A stretch of 6,573 nt of DNA from M1-B18 sp048264125 (GTDB lineage Bacteria > Bacillota > Clostridia > Peptostreptococcales > Natronincolaceae), in contig JBLXDM010000025.1 in NCBI GenBank assembly GCA_048264125.1, positions 1-6,573 on the forward strand. The letters are read 5' to 3'. Below the pieces are notes generated by a model. It was not told the DNA's origin. It made no database searches and saw only the letters and a list, made by a program, of their open reading frames with translations. Each line of letters opens with the position of its first letter. The stretch's first letter is position 1. The translations under genes and the position numbers were made by a program. Of the stretch, positions 1 through 6,426 are shown piece after piece.

Positions 1-48
1 ATCATTATCTGCTAGCTTTTAGGCTAAATAGATTTTGATAGTTGCAGG

Positions 49-60
49 TTGTTGAATAAA
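49..60 (+). repeat. Possible relic of an IS5-family (IS903-type) terminal repeat
   Basis: The 12 bases TTGTTGAATAAA match the core of the IS903 terminal inverted repeat as I remember it (GGCTTTGTTGAATAAATC). No transposase or opposite end is visible, and sngA begins less than 300 bases downstream, so a full element reading rightwards cannot fit. It is either a decayed fragment or chance. Confidence 0.2.
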
Positions 61-99
61 CGTAAGCGGAGTCGGTTATTGCGATGAGACACCTTGCTA

Positions 100-130
100 G
101 AAGTCCGTTTTCGACCCAAAGCGGTCATTC
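100..130 (-). repeat. Short hairpin repeat, left copy
   Basis: This 31-base segment folds into a stem: 105-111 pairs with 118-124 (CCG and TTT against AAA and CGG, plus one T-G wobble) around a 6-base loop. Read on the minus strand it begins GAATGAC and matches about 20 of 31 positions in a segment at 6258-6288 on the plus strand. It resembles a GAATG...CATTC palindromic motif that I recall in intergenic DNA of gammaproteobacteria. Its function is unknown, and there is no T tract to make it a clear terminator. Confidence 0.4.
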
Positions 131-284
131 TTGGAAATGCAGCAGTCGCGCGAATTTTGGCTATACAGTCTGATGATCATTAATAGCTTAAAGGATCATA
201 GACTTGGGAGAATCTGGCAGGCTGCATTTGCCGGAAAAAAGTGCCAGCGTGTTCATTCAATCATAAGATAGGCAGCCTAATATC

Positions 285-296
285 TGTTATACGGCA
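285..296 (-). repeat. Left arm of a 12-bp inverted repeat flanking the operon
   Basis: TGTTATACGGCA here is the exact reverse complement of TGCCGTATAACA at 6171-6182. The left arm contains GTTATAC (286-292), which has the G|TT form of an integron crossover box. However, I cannot fold an attC upstream of it. It lies about 50 bases before the sngA start. Confidence 0.45.
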
Positions 297-333
297 GCAA
301 AAACGACTGTGCATTCCCCGAAAAATCACAACT

Positions 334-337
334 GAGG
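334..337 (+). promoter_or_regulatory. Ribosome binding site deciding the sngA start
   Basis: GAGG lies 5 bases before the ATG at 343. It supports this ATG over the in-frame GTG at 241, which has only a weak purine run before it and would put 34 non-conserved residues ahead of the membrane helix. Confidence 0.65.
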
Positions 338-342
338 CGAAT

Positions 343-2625
343 ATGGAATTTTGGTTATTAGTAGGAGGCGCAGTAATTTTGTACTTCGTCATCAAAGCAA
401 TGATGGCAACGTCCTCAAAACAACAAGCTCAGAAGAATAATAGACCAAGTTCCAAAAATGAATTCGGTGTAACCATGACTACAAACAATCGGGTTGCGGC
501 GAACAGTAAAGGTGATGATGACGATGATCTAGCTACTTTCAGTATTTCATATGGCTATGATGAAGAAAAAAGTAAAAATAAGACTCCGGGAAAATGGATA
601 AAATCCGGCGAATCGATCACCATAAAGGGACAACAAACTTTTACTGGGGGGAATTTTTATTATGGTGGCAAGCTCAGTTCATTAGACGGGTATGGAACTG
701 AAGCCTCATTAGTTGATGATTCGCTAAAAATTGAAAACAAACCTTCCTCATTTGAAGATGAAAATTTAGGCTATTGGCCTAAATTTATATCGCTCTCACC
801 TAAAGGGCGTGGAGCTTTCCTTAGTTGGCTATCCGGTAATAGAAATGATCCAGACACACCCTTGGGTTATGTTTTTATTTATTTCTATGGCCTTGAAAGG
901 CGTGTTACCGTTGATTCAATTAAACAGTCAGTGGATGATGCTGAGTTCAAGTCATTATTTGACGAAGTACTTCGATTAAAAGACATTTACGGAGGCAGTC
1001 GCTCTTTTTCAAATTATTCAACGCGTCTATTGGAAATCATGTGTCTACTACGCCCTCACGCAGTATCACATCCAAAATTGGAAAAAACACCTCAAAGAGA
1101 TTCGCTATTATTTAAACATCGACTTGCCACTACGGTAAATGATGAAAAGCCCATTCCCGCCGAACTGGCATTGGCTTGGATTCGGTTTTATCCAGATTAT
1201 AATCTAAAGAAACCGGCACGGCGTTGTGGTTATGAGTTCAGCCAGATGTTTACACTCCTCTATAGTAAAAAACATGGTGACGGCATTGTTGTTAAACCCA
1301 ATAAAACACGGCTAAGGATTGAGTATCATCCCGCTAGCTCCTCTCTACGTGGTATATCCTTGCCTCAACAGGATCTTCCCGATCCAAGTAATTTAAAAGG
1401 TCCTGTAAATAAGCTGATTGAAATTGCAGATAAATGTACAGCAGAACTAGATGCTTATAGCAGGTATCTCGCCAAACCGGATGCTTCACGGACAGACATT
1501 GAAGCCATATTGTTATTGCCTGACGAACTCAGTGATTTAGGAGCTACGCCAGGATTAGGTGAATTTAAGAAATGGGCAGATGATGCTATTTCAACAAAAA
1601 AAGGGCTGGTTAATGTTGAGGAATTCTGGGCATATACCAAATCACCTTTGCCTTCCAAGATCAATAAAAAAGAAGCTTATTTAATTCAGAACCTTGCTCA
1701 AAAAGCGGGTTATGGCATAGCTCCTGATACTCGTTACCATCACACTAAGACGAGCGCAGATGGAAAGTTAGTTCTATTTCCTGAAGGACACGGCAAATAC
1801 TTTGAGCCATCCAGGGCTTATAGTGAAATGGGCATGGCACTCCGTCTAGGGGCAATGGTTGCCACAATTGATTCTCATGTCGATCAGGCAGAATTAAATT
1901 TATTAACTCAGCTCATTGACCACGATACCAACCTATCACCTACCGAAAAACAATCACTACACGCCTACTTGGTTTGGAGACTTAATACACCTTCAAATAT
2001 CACAGGCTTGAAAGCTAGACTGGAAACATTAGGTAAAACAGAAAAAGCAGCGGTTAGCCGCATACTTGTCGGTGTGGCGATGGCCGATGGAAAAATTGAA
2101 CCAGAAGAAATCAAACAACTTGAAAAACTCTATACCTTACTAGGTCTTGATAAAACCCTTGTTACTGGAGACATTCATGGAATGTCATCAAATAAAGCTG
2201 GTTTACGACCTTCAAGCTCACAAACAGAAACCGCTTCTTCAGCTCCTACTTCGTCCCAGTTGAATGAAAGTCTCCTAGCGATTCATGAATCAGAAACTAA
2301 AGATGTACAAAGCATGTTGGGCGCAATATTTGTGGAGGACGAACCTATAAATGAATCCGGTGACTCAACTACGGACAGTGCAAATACAGAGGAAAAAATC
2401 GGAATTGATAAACAGCATTATAGTTTGTTTGAAAGCCTGCTACGAAAAGATAGATGGAGTCGTGAAGAAGTGGAAGTGCTGTGCCGTGATTTAGGGCTGA
2501 TGGTTAGCGGAGCATTGGAAACTATTAATGACTGGTCGTTTGATAAAGTGGATGCGGCGGTACTTGAAGAGGATGGTGACGCAATTTATATCGATCAGGA
2601 AATCGTAGAAGAAATAGAAGGTTAA
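343..2625 (+). CDS. sngA: TerB_N/TerB/TerB_C membrane-anchored defence protein (Shango SngA-like)
   Basis: This 760-residue protein is probably the sensor or scaffold of a Shango-type anti-phage system, acting at the cytoplasmic face of the inner membrane (role inferred). Residues about 3-19 form one hydrophobic helix (FWLLVGGAVILYFVI), followed by a polar linker with five aspartates (58-62). A TerB_N domain spans roughly 85-290, with the recognisable W85-I-K-S-G-E-S start, G-Y-W-P around 143-146 and GYVFIYFYGLERRV from 175. A central TerB domain spans roughly 496-605. Both its halves carry the acidic D-x-x-[VI]-x-x-x-E signature typical of TerB metal binding: D510...E517 and D582...E589. A Ser/Thr/Glu-rich linker follows, then a TerB_C core at about 686-757 with W-S-R-E-E and GALETIN (from 723). 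I chose the ATG at 343 for its GAGG site and because the membrane helix then becomes N-terminal. An upstream in-frame GTG at 241 is possible but unlikely. The stop lies 4 bases before sngB. Domain assignment is firm; the Shango name rests on my memory of the gene trio. Confidence 0.88.
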   Translation: MEFWLLVGGAVILYFVIKAMMATSSKQQAQKNNRPSSKNEFGVTMTTNNRVAANSKGDDDDDLATFSISYGYDEEKSKNKTPGKWIKSGESITIKGQQTFTGGNFYYGGKLSSLDGYGTEASLVDDSLKIENKPSSFEDENLGYWPKFISLSPKGRGAFLSWLSGNRNDPDTPLGYVFIYFYGLERRVTVDSIKQSVDDAEFKSLFDEVLRLKDIYGGSRSFSNYSTRLLEIMCLLRPHAVSHPKLEKTPQRDSLLFKHRLATTVNDEKPIPAELALAWIRFYPDYNLKKPARRCGYEFSQMFTLLYSKKHGDGIVVKPNKTRLRIEYHPASSSLRGISLPQQDLPDPSNLKGPVNKLIEIADKCTAELDAYSRYLAKPDASRTDIEAILLLPDELSDLGATPGLGEFKKWADDAISTKKGLVNVEEFWAYTKSPLPSKINKKEAYLIQNLAQKAGYGIAPDTRYHHTKTSADGKLVLFPEGHGKYFEPSRAYSEMGMALRLGAMVATIDSHVDQAELNLLTQLIDHDTNLSPTEKQSLHAYLVWRLNTPSNITGLKARLETLGKTEKAAVSRILVGVAMADGKIEPEEIKQLEKLYTLLGLDKTLVTGDIHGMSSNKAGLRPSSSQTETASSAPTSSQLNESLLAIHESETKDVQSMLGAIFVEDEPINESGDSTTDSANTEEKIGIDKQHYSLFESLLRKDRWSREEVEVLCRDLGLMVSGALETINDWSFDKVDAAVLEEDGDAIYIDQEIVEEIEG
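2616..2621 (+). promoter_or_regulatory. Ribosome binding site of sngB inside the end of sngA
   Basis: AGAAGG overlaps the last codons of sngA and lies 8 bases before the sngB ATG. Ribosomes finishing sngA pass directly over it, which supports coupled translation. Confidence 0.6.
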
Positions 2626-2629
2626 ACTT

Positions 2630-3955
2630 ATGGAAAAACGTATCCGGTTAAAAGAGCGTGACGCAATCATTCAATCACTGAAATCAGGCGTGACTCCTAA
2701 GATTGGGATTCAGCATATTCAGGTAGGTAGAAGTAATGAAGTCAAAGCTTTATTTAAGGACATTGAAAGAATCTCTGAAGGTGGTGCAGCATTCAGACTA
2801 ATCATTGGTGATTATGGCTCAGGGAAAACATTCTTCCTGAGCGTAGTACGTTCTATTGCCCTTGAAAAGAAACTGGTTACGGTCAATGCGGACCTTTCAC
2901 CTGATCGACGTATACATGCTTCATCAGGTCAGGCGCGAAATCTTTATTCCGAGCTTATGAGAAATCTGGCAACTCGAAATAAGCCGGATGGAAATGCGTT
3001 AGCCAGTGTTGTAGAACGGTTTGTAACTCAAGCTCGTAAAGAAGCAGATGAAAAGAACACCGATGTTTCAACAGTAATACATCAAAAATTAGCATCTTTA
3101 TCTGAACTGGTTGGTGGGTATGATTTTGCAAAAGTCATTGATGCTTACTGGAACGGTCATGAGCAGGATAATGAAGAGCTAAAATCAAATGCTATTCGTT
3201 GGTTACGTGCTGAATACACTACGAAGACTGATGCCCGAAGGGATCTTGATGTCAGAACGATTATTTCAGACAACTCGTTTTATGATGCGCTAAAACTTAT
3301 GAGTCTATTTGTACGCCAGGCCGGCTATGAAGGCTTACTAGTTAATCTGGATGAGATGGTCAATCTTTATAAATTAAGCAGCACACAAGCACGTACATCT
3401 AACTATGAGCAGATTCTACGAATTTTAAATGACTGCCTTCAGGGTTCGGCAGAATATCTTGGATTTCTACTGAGTGGAACACCTGAGTTTTTACTAGATC
3501 CCCGCAGAGGGTTATATAGCTATGAAGCGCTGCAATCCCGTTTAGCTGAAAACAGCTTTGCACAGCGAGCAGGTGTGATTGATTACTCCTCTCCAGCACT
3601 TCATCTAGCGAACTTAACACCAGAAGAACTCTATATTCTTCTGAAGAATTTACGCCATGTATTTGCCGAGGGTGATACTTCTAAATATCTCGTTCCAGAT
3701 GATGCATTGAAATCATTTCTACATCATTGCAGCCAGACTATCGGAGATGCCTATTTCCGTACACCGAGAAACACCATCAAGGCATTTTTAGATATGCTGG
3801 CGGTACTAGATCAAAACCCATCTATGCAATGGTCACAGTTAGTTCAATCTATTGCGATTGAAGAAGATCGACCAAGTGATACAGATGAAATTATTGTGGA
3901 CAAAGAGGCTGACAAAATTATGAATTCTTATGGATTAGCTGACTTCAAATTATGA
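2630..3955 (+). CDS. sngB: BrxD-like P-loop ATPase, DUF2791 family (Shango SngB-like)
   Basis: This 441-residue cytoplasmic ATPase belongs to the AAA+-like family called DUF2791 or BREX ATP-binding protein, best known as BrxD. Walker A is G60-DYGSGK-T67. Walker B is LLVNLDE, with D241 and E242 as the likely magnesium-binding and catalytic acids. The family block GTPEF...DPRRG...YEALQSRLA starts at G283, and R304 in SRLA is a candidate arginine finger or sensor residue (inference). The N-terminus also looks like the family: an R-x-x-x-x-I-I-x-S-L-K-S-G-V-x-P pattern leading into QVGR. Length is normal for BrxD. In BREX type 2 and related clusters, BrxD sits next to an Lhr-type helicase, and here the helicase follows with a 4-base overlap, so the two probably form one ATP-driven DNA-handling unit. 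No truncation or missing motif is seen. The Shango role is inferred from the neighbours; a BREX-derived orphan pair would be the alternative reading. Confidence 0.88.
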   Translation: MEKRIRLKERDAIIQSLKSGVTPKIGIQHIQVGRSNEVKALFKDIERISEGGAAFRLIIGDYGSGKTFFLSVVRSIALEKKLVTVNADLSPDRRIHASSGQARNLYSELMRNLATRNKPDGNALASVVERFVTQARKEADEKNTDVSTVIHQKLASLSELVGGYDFAKVIDAYWNGHEQDNEELKSNAIRWLRAEYTTKTDARRDLDVRTIISDNSFYDALKLMSLFVRQAGYEGLLVNLDEMVNLYKLSSTQARTSNYEQILRILNDCLQGSAEYLGFLLSGTPEFLLDPRRGLYSYEALQSRLAENSFAQRAGVIDYSSPALHLANLTPEELYILLKNLRHVFAEGDTSKYLVPDDALKSFLHHCSQTIGDAYFRTPRNTIKAFLDMLAVLDQNPSMQWSQLVQSIAIEEDRPSDTDEIIVDKEADKIMNSYGLADFKL

Positions 3956-6156
3956 TAGAGGAATATCAGCGCCTTGATAAGCGTGTACAAAAATGGTTGT
4001 TTAATCAGGGCTGGCTTGATTTAAGAGAAATACAAAAACGGGCAATCGCACCGATTCTAGCTGGTGACAGAGATGTACTGATTAGCGCATCAACAGCGGC
4101 AGGTAAAACAGAAGCTTTTTTTCTACCAGCATGTAGTGCAATAACCGAAGAGGAAAACGGCTTTGACATTCTGTATATCAGTCCTTTAAAAGCACTGATT
4201 AACGATCAGTACCGCAGACTCGAAAGCTTAAGTGATATGCTCGATATGCAGGTTACGCCGTGGCACGGTGATAGCCTTCAATCAAAAAAGAAGAAAGCCA
4301 GAAATAATCCTTCCGGCATTCTCCTGATTACCCCTGAATCATTAGAGTCCCTCTTAGTCAGAGAACCGGGGTGGATAAGACAATCCTTCACTTCACTCAA
4401 ATATATCGCCATTGATGAATTTCATGCGTTTATCGGAACAGAACGAGGTCAGCAATTACTCTCTTTACTTGCTCGTCTTGAACATATTACAGGCCGAATT
4501 ACCAACCCCATTCCACGGGTTGCGCTAAGTGCGACTCTTGGAGAGCTTGATAAAGTTCCTCTTTCTCTCAGGCCGAATAATAGTCTGCCTTGTGAAATCA
4601 TTACCAGCAGTCAATACCAAAGCACTATTAAGGTTCAAGTGAAGGGATATTTAGAACCGGTAGATATTATGGCTGATGAAACACGCACCTCTGCCGAACA
4701 ACAGATTTGTCAGGAAATTTTCAAACTCTGTAGAGGTGACTCTCATCTGGTTTTTGCGAATAGTCGTAGCCGGACAGAAAGTATTGCTGCGCAGCTAAGC
4801 GATTTATGCGAACAGCAAGTCGTACCGAATGAATTTTTCCCACATCACGGTTCTTTAGCCAAAGAGCTGCGAGAAGATTTAGAATCCAGATTACAAAAAG
4901 AAACCCTACCTACTACTGCCATTTGTACCATGACCTTAGAGTTGGGTATCGACATCGGCAAAGTAAGTTCTGTTATTCAGGTTACAGCTCCATACTCAGT
5001 ATCAAGTTTACGTCAGCGGTTAGGTCGATCCGGTAGAAGAAATTCACCCTCTATTTTACGAGCGCTCATCGCTGAAAATGAACTGAGTGATAAATCAAAT
5101 ATTGTAGATGGTCTTAGATTAGAGCTGGTTCAGTCATTAGCAATGATACGGTTGCTTATCGTAGAGAATTGGTTTGAGCCAGCAGATACAGAGCAAATGC
5201 ACCTCTCAACATTTTTACACCAAATTCTTGCCGTAATAGCACAGTGGGGAAGTGTTAGAGTAGACCAGTTGTACTCTCTGTTATGTGAGCAAGGATCATT
5301 CAAAGAAATATCTATTCAGCACTTCAAACAACTATTGTCCCATATGGGGACAGTTCAGCTGATACAGCAGCTAAATAGCGGTGAACTAGTCTTAGGAAGT
5401 GAAGGCGAACGTATAACCAATTCCTATACCTTCTATGCTGTATTTAAAACACCAGAGGAGTTCCGTGTTGTTGCCGGAAGTAAAAATCTCGGAACGCTAC
5501 CCGTTGATTCGCTAATTCTTAAAGATCAGCACTTAATATTTGGTGGCCGTAGGTGGAAGGTCACGGATATTGATGATGAAAAGAAAGTCATTTATGTGAC
5601 TGCTACAAAAGGCGGTAAACCTCCGAAATTTAACGGTAGCGGCATGTCGATTCATGACAGGGTTCGACAAGAGATGTTAAGTATCTATTGCACCGGTGAC
5701 TATCGAATTGAGGTTGGCAATCAGAAAATAGATTTTGTGGATAATCTTGGAAGGCAGCTGTTTCAAGAGGGAGCGAGCCTTTTTAAAGAAGCCAACCTTG
5801 AAGACCAGCCCGTCTATCAAAGCGGTAAGCACTGTTATATTTTTTCATGGATGGGCGATAAAGTGGTTAACACCCTTACAGTTTTACTCATTAGAAGCGG
5901 ATTTATATGCAGTAATTTTGCTGGTGTTATTGAAGTGCAAAACTCTAGTGCGGATGACATAAAGACTTGCTTATTAAATATAGCAAATGATGTGCTACCG
6001 GATGAAACCGAACTGGCTAGAACACTTTCTATTCAGCAAAAAATGATTGAAAAGTATGATGAGTATCTGCCTGAAGATTTGTTAACCGAAGGATACGGGA
6101 GGAAAGCTTTTAATTCTAAAGCTGCTAAACAGTGGATGTTAGGAAACCTTGCTTGA
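3952..6156 (+). CDS. sngC: Lhr/BrxHI-like DEAD/DEAH-box helicase (Shango SngC-like)
   Basis: This 734-residue superfamily 2 helicase most likely translocates on or unwinds DNA using ATP. All core motifs are present: Q-motif-like Q28, motif I STAAGKT (47-53), Ia SPLKAL (from S77), Ib TPES (127-130), II DEFH (155-158), III SAT (193-195), IV HLVFANSRSRTE (265-276), HHGSLAKELR (298-307), V TLELGIDIG (328-336) and VI RQRLGRSGRR (354-363). The C-terminal part resembles the Lhr core and BrxHI proteins: a probable winged-helix region, then a beta-rich region with FGGRRWKV (from F530) and IHDRVR (567-572). It is much shorter than full-length Lhr (about 1500 residues) but normal for BrxHI. The ATG overlaps the sngB stop as ATGA and has no clear Shine-Dalgarno site, so translation probably depends on reinitiation after sngB. 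Helicase identity is very firm. Its role as the effector or processing arm of a Shango system is inferred from the operon. Confidence 0.9.
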   Translation: MIEEYQRLDKRVQKWLFNQGWLDLREIQKRAIAPILAGDRDVLISASTAAGKTEAFFLPACSAITEEENGFDILYISPLKALINDQYRRLESLSDMLDMQVTPWHGDSLQSKKKKARNNPSGILLITPESLESLLVREPGWIRQSFTSLKYIAIDEFHAFIGTERGQQLLSLLARLEHITGRITNPIPRVALSATLGELDKVPLSLRPNNSLPCEIITSSQYQSTIKVQVKGYLEPVDIMADETRTSAEQQICQEIFKLCRGDSHLVFANSRSRTESIAAQLSDLCEQQVVPNEFFPHHGSLAKELREDLESRLQKETLPTTAICTMTLELGIDIGKVSSVIQVTAPYSVSSLRQRLGRSGRRNSPSILRALIAENELSDKSNIVDGLRLELVQSLAMIRLLIVENWFEPADTEQMHLSTFLHQILAVIAQWGSVRVDQLYSLLCEQGSFKEISIQHFKQLLSHMGTVQLIQQLNSGELVLGSEGERITNSYTFYAVFKTPEEFRVVAGSKNLGTLPVDSLILKDQHLIFGGRRWKVTDIDDEKKVIYVTATKGGKPPKFNGSGMSIHDRVRQEMLSIYCTGDYRIEVGNQKIDFVDNLGRQLFQEGASLFKEANLEDQPVYQSGKHCYIFSWMGDKVVNTLTVLLIRSGFICSNFAGVIEVQNSSADDIKTCLLNIANDVLPDETELARTLSIQQKMIEKYDEYLPEDLLTEGYGRKAFNSKAAKQWMLGNLA

Positions 6157-6170
6157 GATGTCGATCCTAA

Positions 6171-6182
6171 TGCCGTATAACA
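6171..6182 (+). repeat. Right arm of the 12-bp inverted repeat flanking the operon
   Basis: TGCCGTATAACA is the exact reverse complement of 285-296. It overlaps the first R box (GTATAAC, 6175-6181) of the attC-like site. Confidence 0.45.
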
Positions 6183-6246
6183 AGTTGCTGCACGCGGATA
6201 AATTACTCGCTGCGCTCCTAATTTACCGGTGAGCGAAGCGTTATAT
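6175..6246 (+). other. Integron attC-like recombination site
   Basis: The 72 bases fold as an attC would. Outer R boxes GTATAAC (6175-6181) and GTTATAT (6240-6246) are complementary, with one G-T wobble. Two 5-nt segments, AAGTT (6182-6186) and GAAGC (6235-6239), form an unpaired central spacer. The L stem then pairs GCT, CAC, CGG and TAAATTA on the first arm with TAATTTA, CCG, GTG and AGC on the second. Single unpaired bases G6190, G6194 and A6198 are all on the first arm, and a 13-nt loop (6206-6218) closes the stem. In known attC sites the first (L'') arm carries the extrahelical bases and recombination cuts G|TT in the last R box, here between 6240 and 6241. The site follows the sngC stop by 18 bases, as expected at the end of a cassette. 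No integrase gene is in the window. It could also be an isolated or decayed attC. Confidence 0.65.
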
Positions 6247-6257
6247 CAGCTTCGTCT

Positions 6258-6288
6258 GAATGACAGCTCTTGGCCGTAAGCAGCCCAT
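6258..6288 (+). repeat. Short hairpin-type repeat, right copy
   Basis: The segment begins GAATGAC and matches the minus strand of 100-130 at about 20 of 31 positions. It folds less well: only GCT (6265-6267) against AGC near 6279-6282 pairs clearly. It is a diverged relative of the left copy, or a chance resemblance. Confidence 0.25.
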
Positions 6289-6370
6289 ATATGCCACAAA
6301 CAGAATTAGCAGTGATTGATATTATCCAATGATAAGCTTTTCTTTTAGCGGGTTGCGCATAGGGGCACTT

Positions 6371-6388
6371 GTATACGCAACGGTATAC
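6371..6388. repeat. GTATAC inverted pair
   Basis: Two copies of the self-complementary hexamer GTATAC are separated by 6 bases (GCAACG). The dyad could be an operator for a gene to the right or part of a recombination site. No promoter can be placed with confidence. Confidence 0.35.
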
Positions 6389-6400
6389 TTTTCGAGTTTG

Positions 6401-6426
6401 CATATAAAATCTTTTAGATTTATATG
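6401..6426. repeat. AT-rich hairpin, 11-bp stem with TTT loop
   Basis: CATATAAAATCT (6401-6412) pairs with AGATTTATATG (6416-6426), leaving one bulged A and a 3-base loop. There is no T tract after it on the plus strand, so it is not a standard rho-independent terminator. Its role is unknown. Confidence 0.5.

Larger units (their letters stand above)
1..342. other. Upstream non-coding region
   Basis: I see no convincing gene here. The stretch holds a small palindrome TTTAG-G-CTAAA at 18-28, a 12-base match to an IS903-type end (49-60), a hairpin repeat (100-130), a 7-bp inverted repeat AGGCTGC/GCAGCCT (219-225 and 272-278) and one arm of a 12-bp inverted repeat that recurs after the operon (285-296). 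I find no strong sigma-70 promoter. The best candidate just before sngA is TTCAAT (256-261) with TAATAT (279-284) at 17-bp spacing, which fits the consensus poorly. The operon promoter may be weak, may need an activator, or may lie upstream of the window. Confidence 0.6.

Noticed and set aside
84..173. Tiny plus-strand ORF of 29 codons starting ATG at 84
   Set aside because: No ribosome binding site, no recognisable protein character, and it runs through the hairpin repeat.
214..292. Second attC upstream, ending at GTTATAC (286-292)
   Set aside because: AGGCTGC/GCAGCCT could be an L stem, but there is no complementary GTATAAC-like R box at the required place near 205-213.
241..342. N-terminal extension of sngA from a GTG at 241
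   Set aside because: It has a weak ribosome site, would bury the membrane helix behind 34 unfamiliar residues, and crosses the 285-296 repeat. The ATG at 343 has a better GAGG site.
1455..1664. Minus-strand ORF of 69 codons
   Set aside because: Lies wholly inside sngA, antisense to a well-conserved protein, and has no domain character.
3399..3620. Minus-strand ORF of 73 codons
   Set aside because: Antisense shadow of sngB across its conserved GTPEF...SRLA block.
5735..5962. Plus-strand ORF of 75 codons in another frame
   Set aside because: Out-of-frame shadow inside the sngC C-terminal coding region.
6196..6227. Rho-independent terminator for the operon
   Set aside because: The stem is AT-rich at the tip, has a 13-nt loop and is not followed by a T tract. 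The attC reading explains the outer boxes and bulges better.
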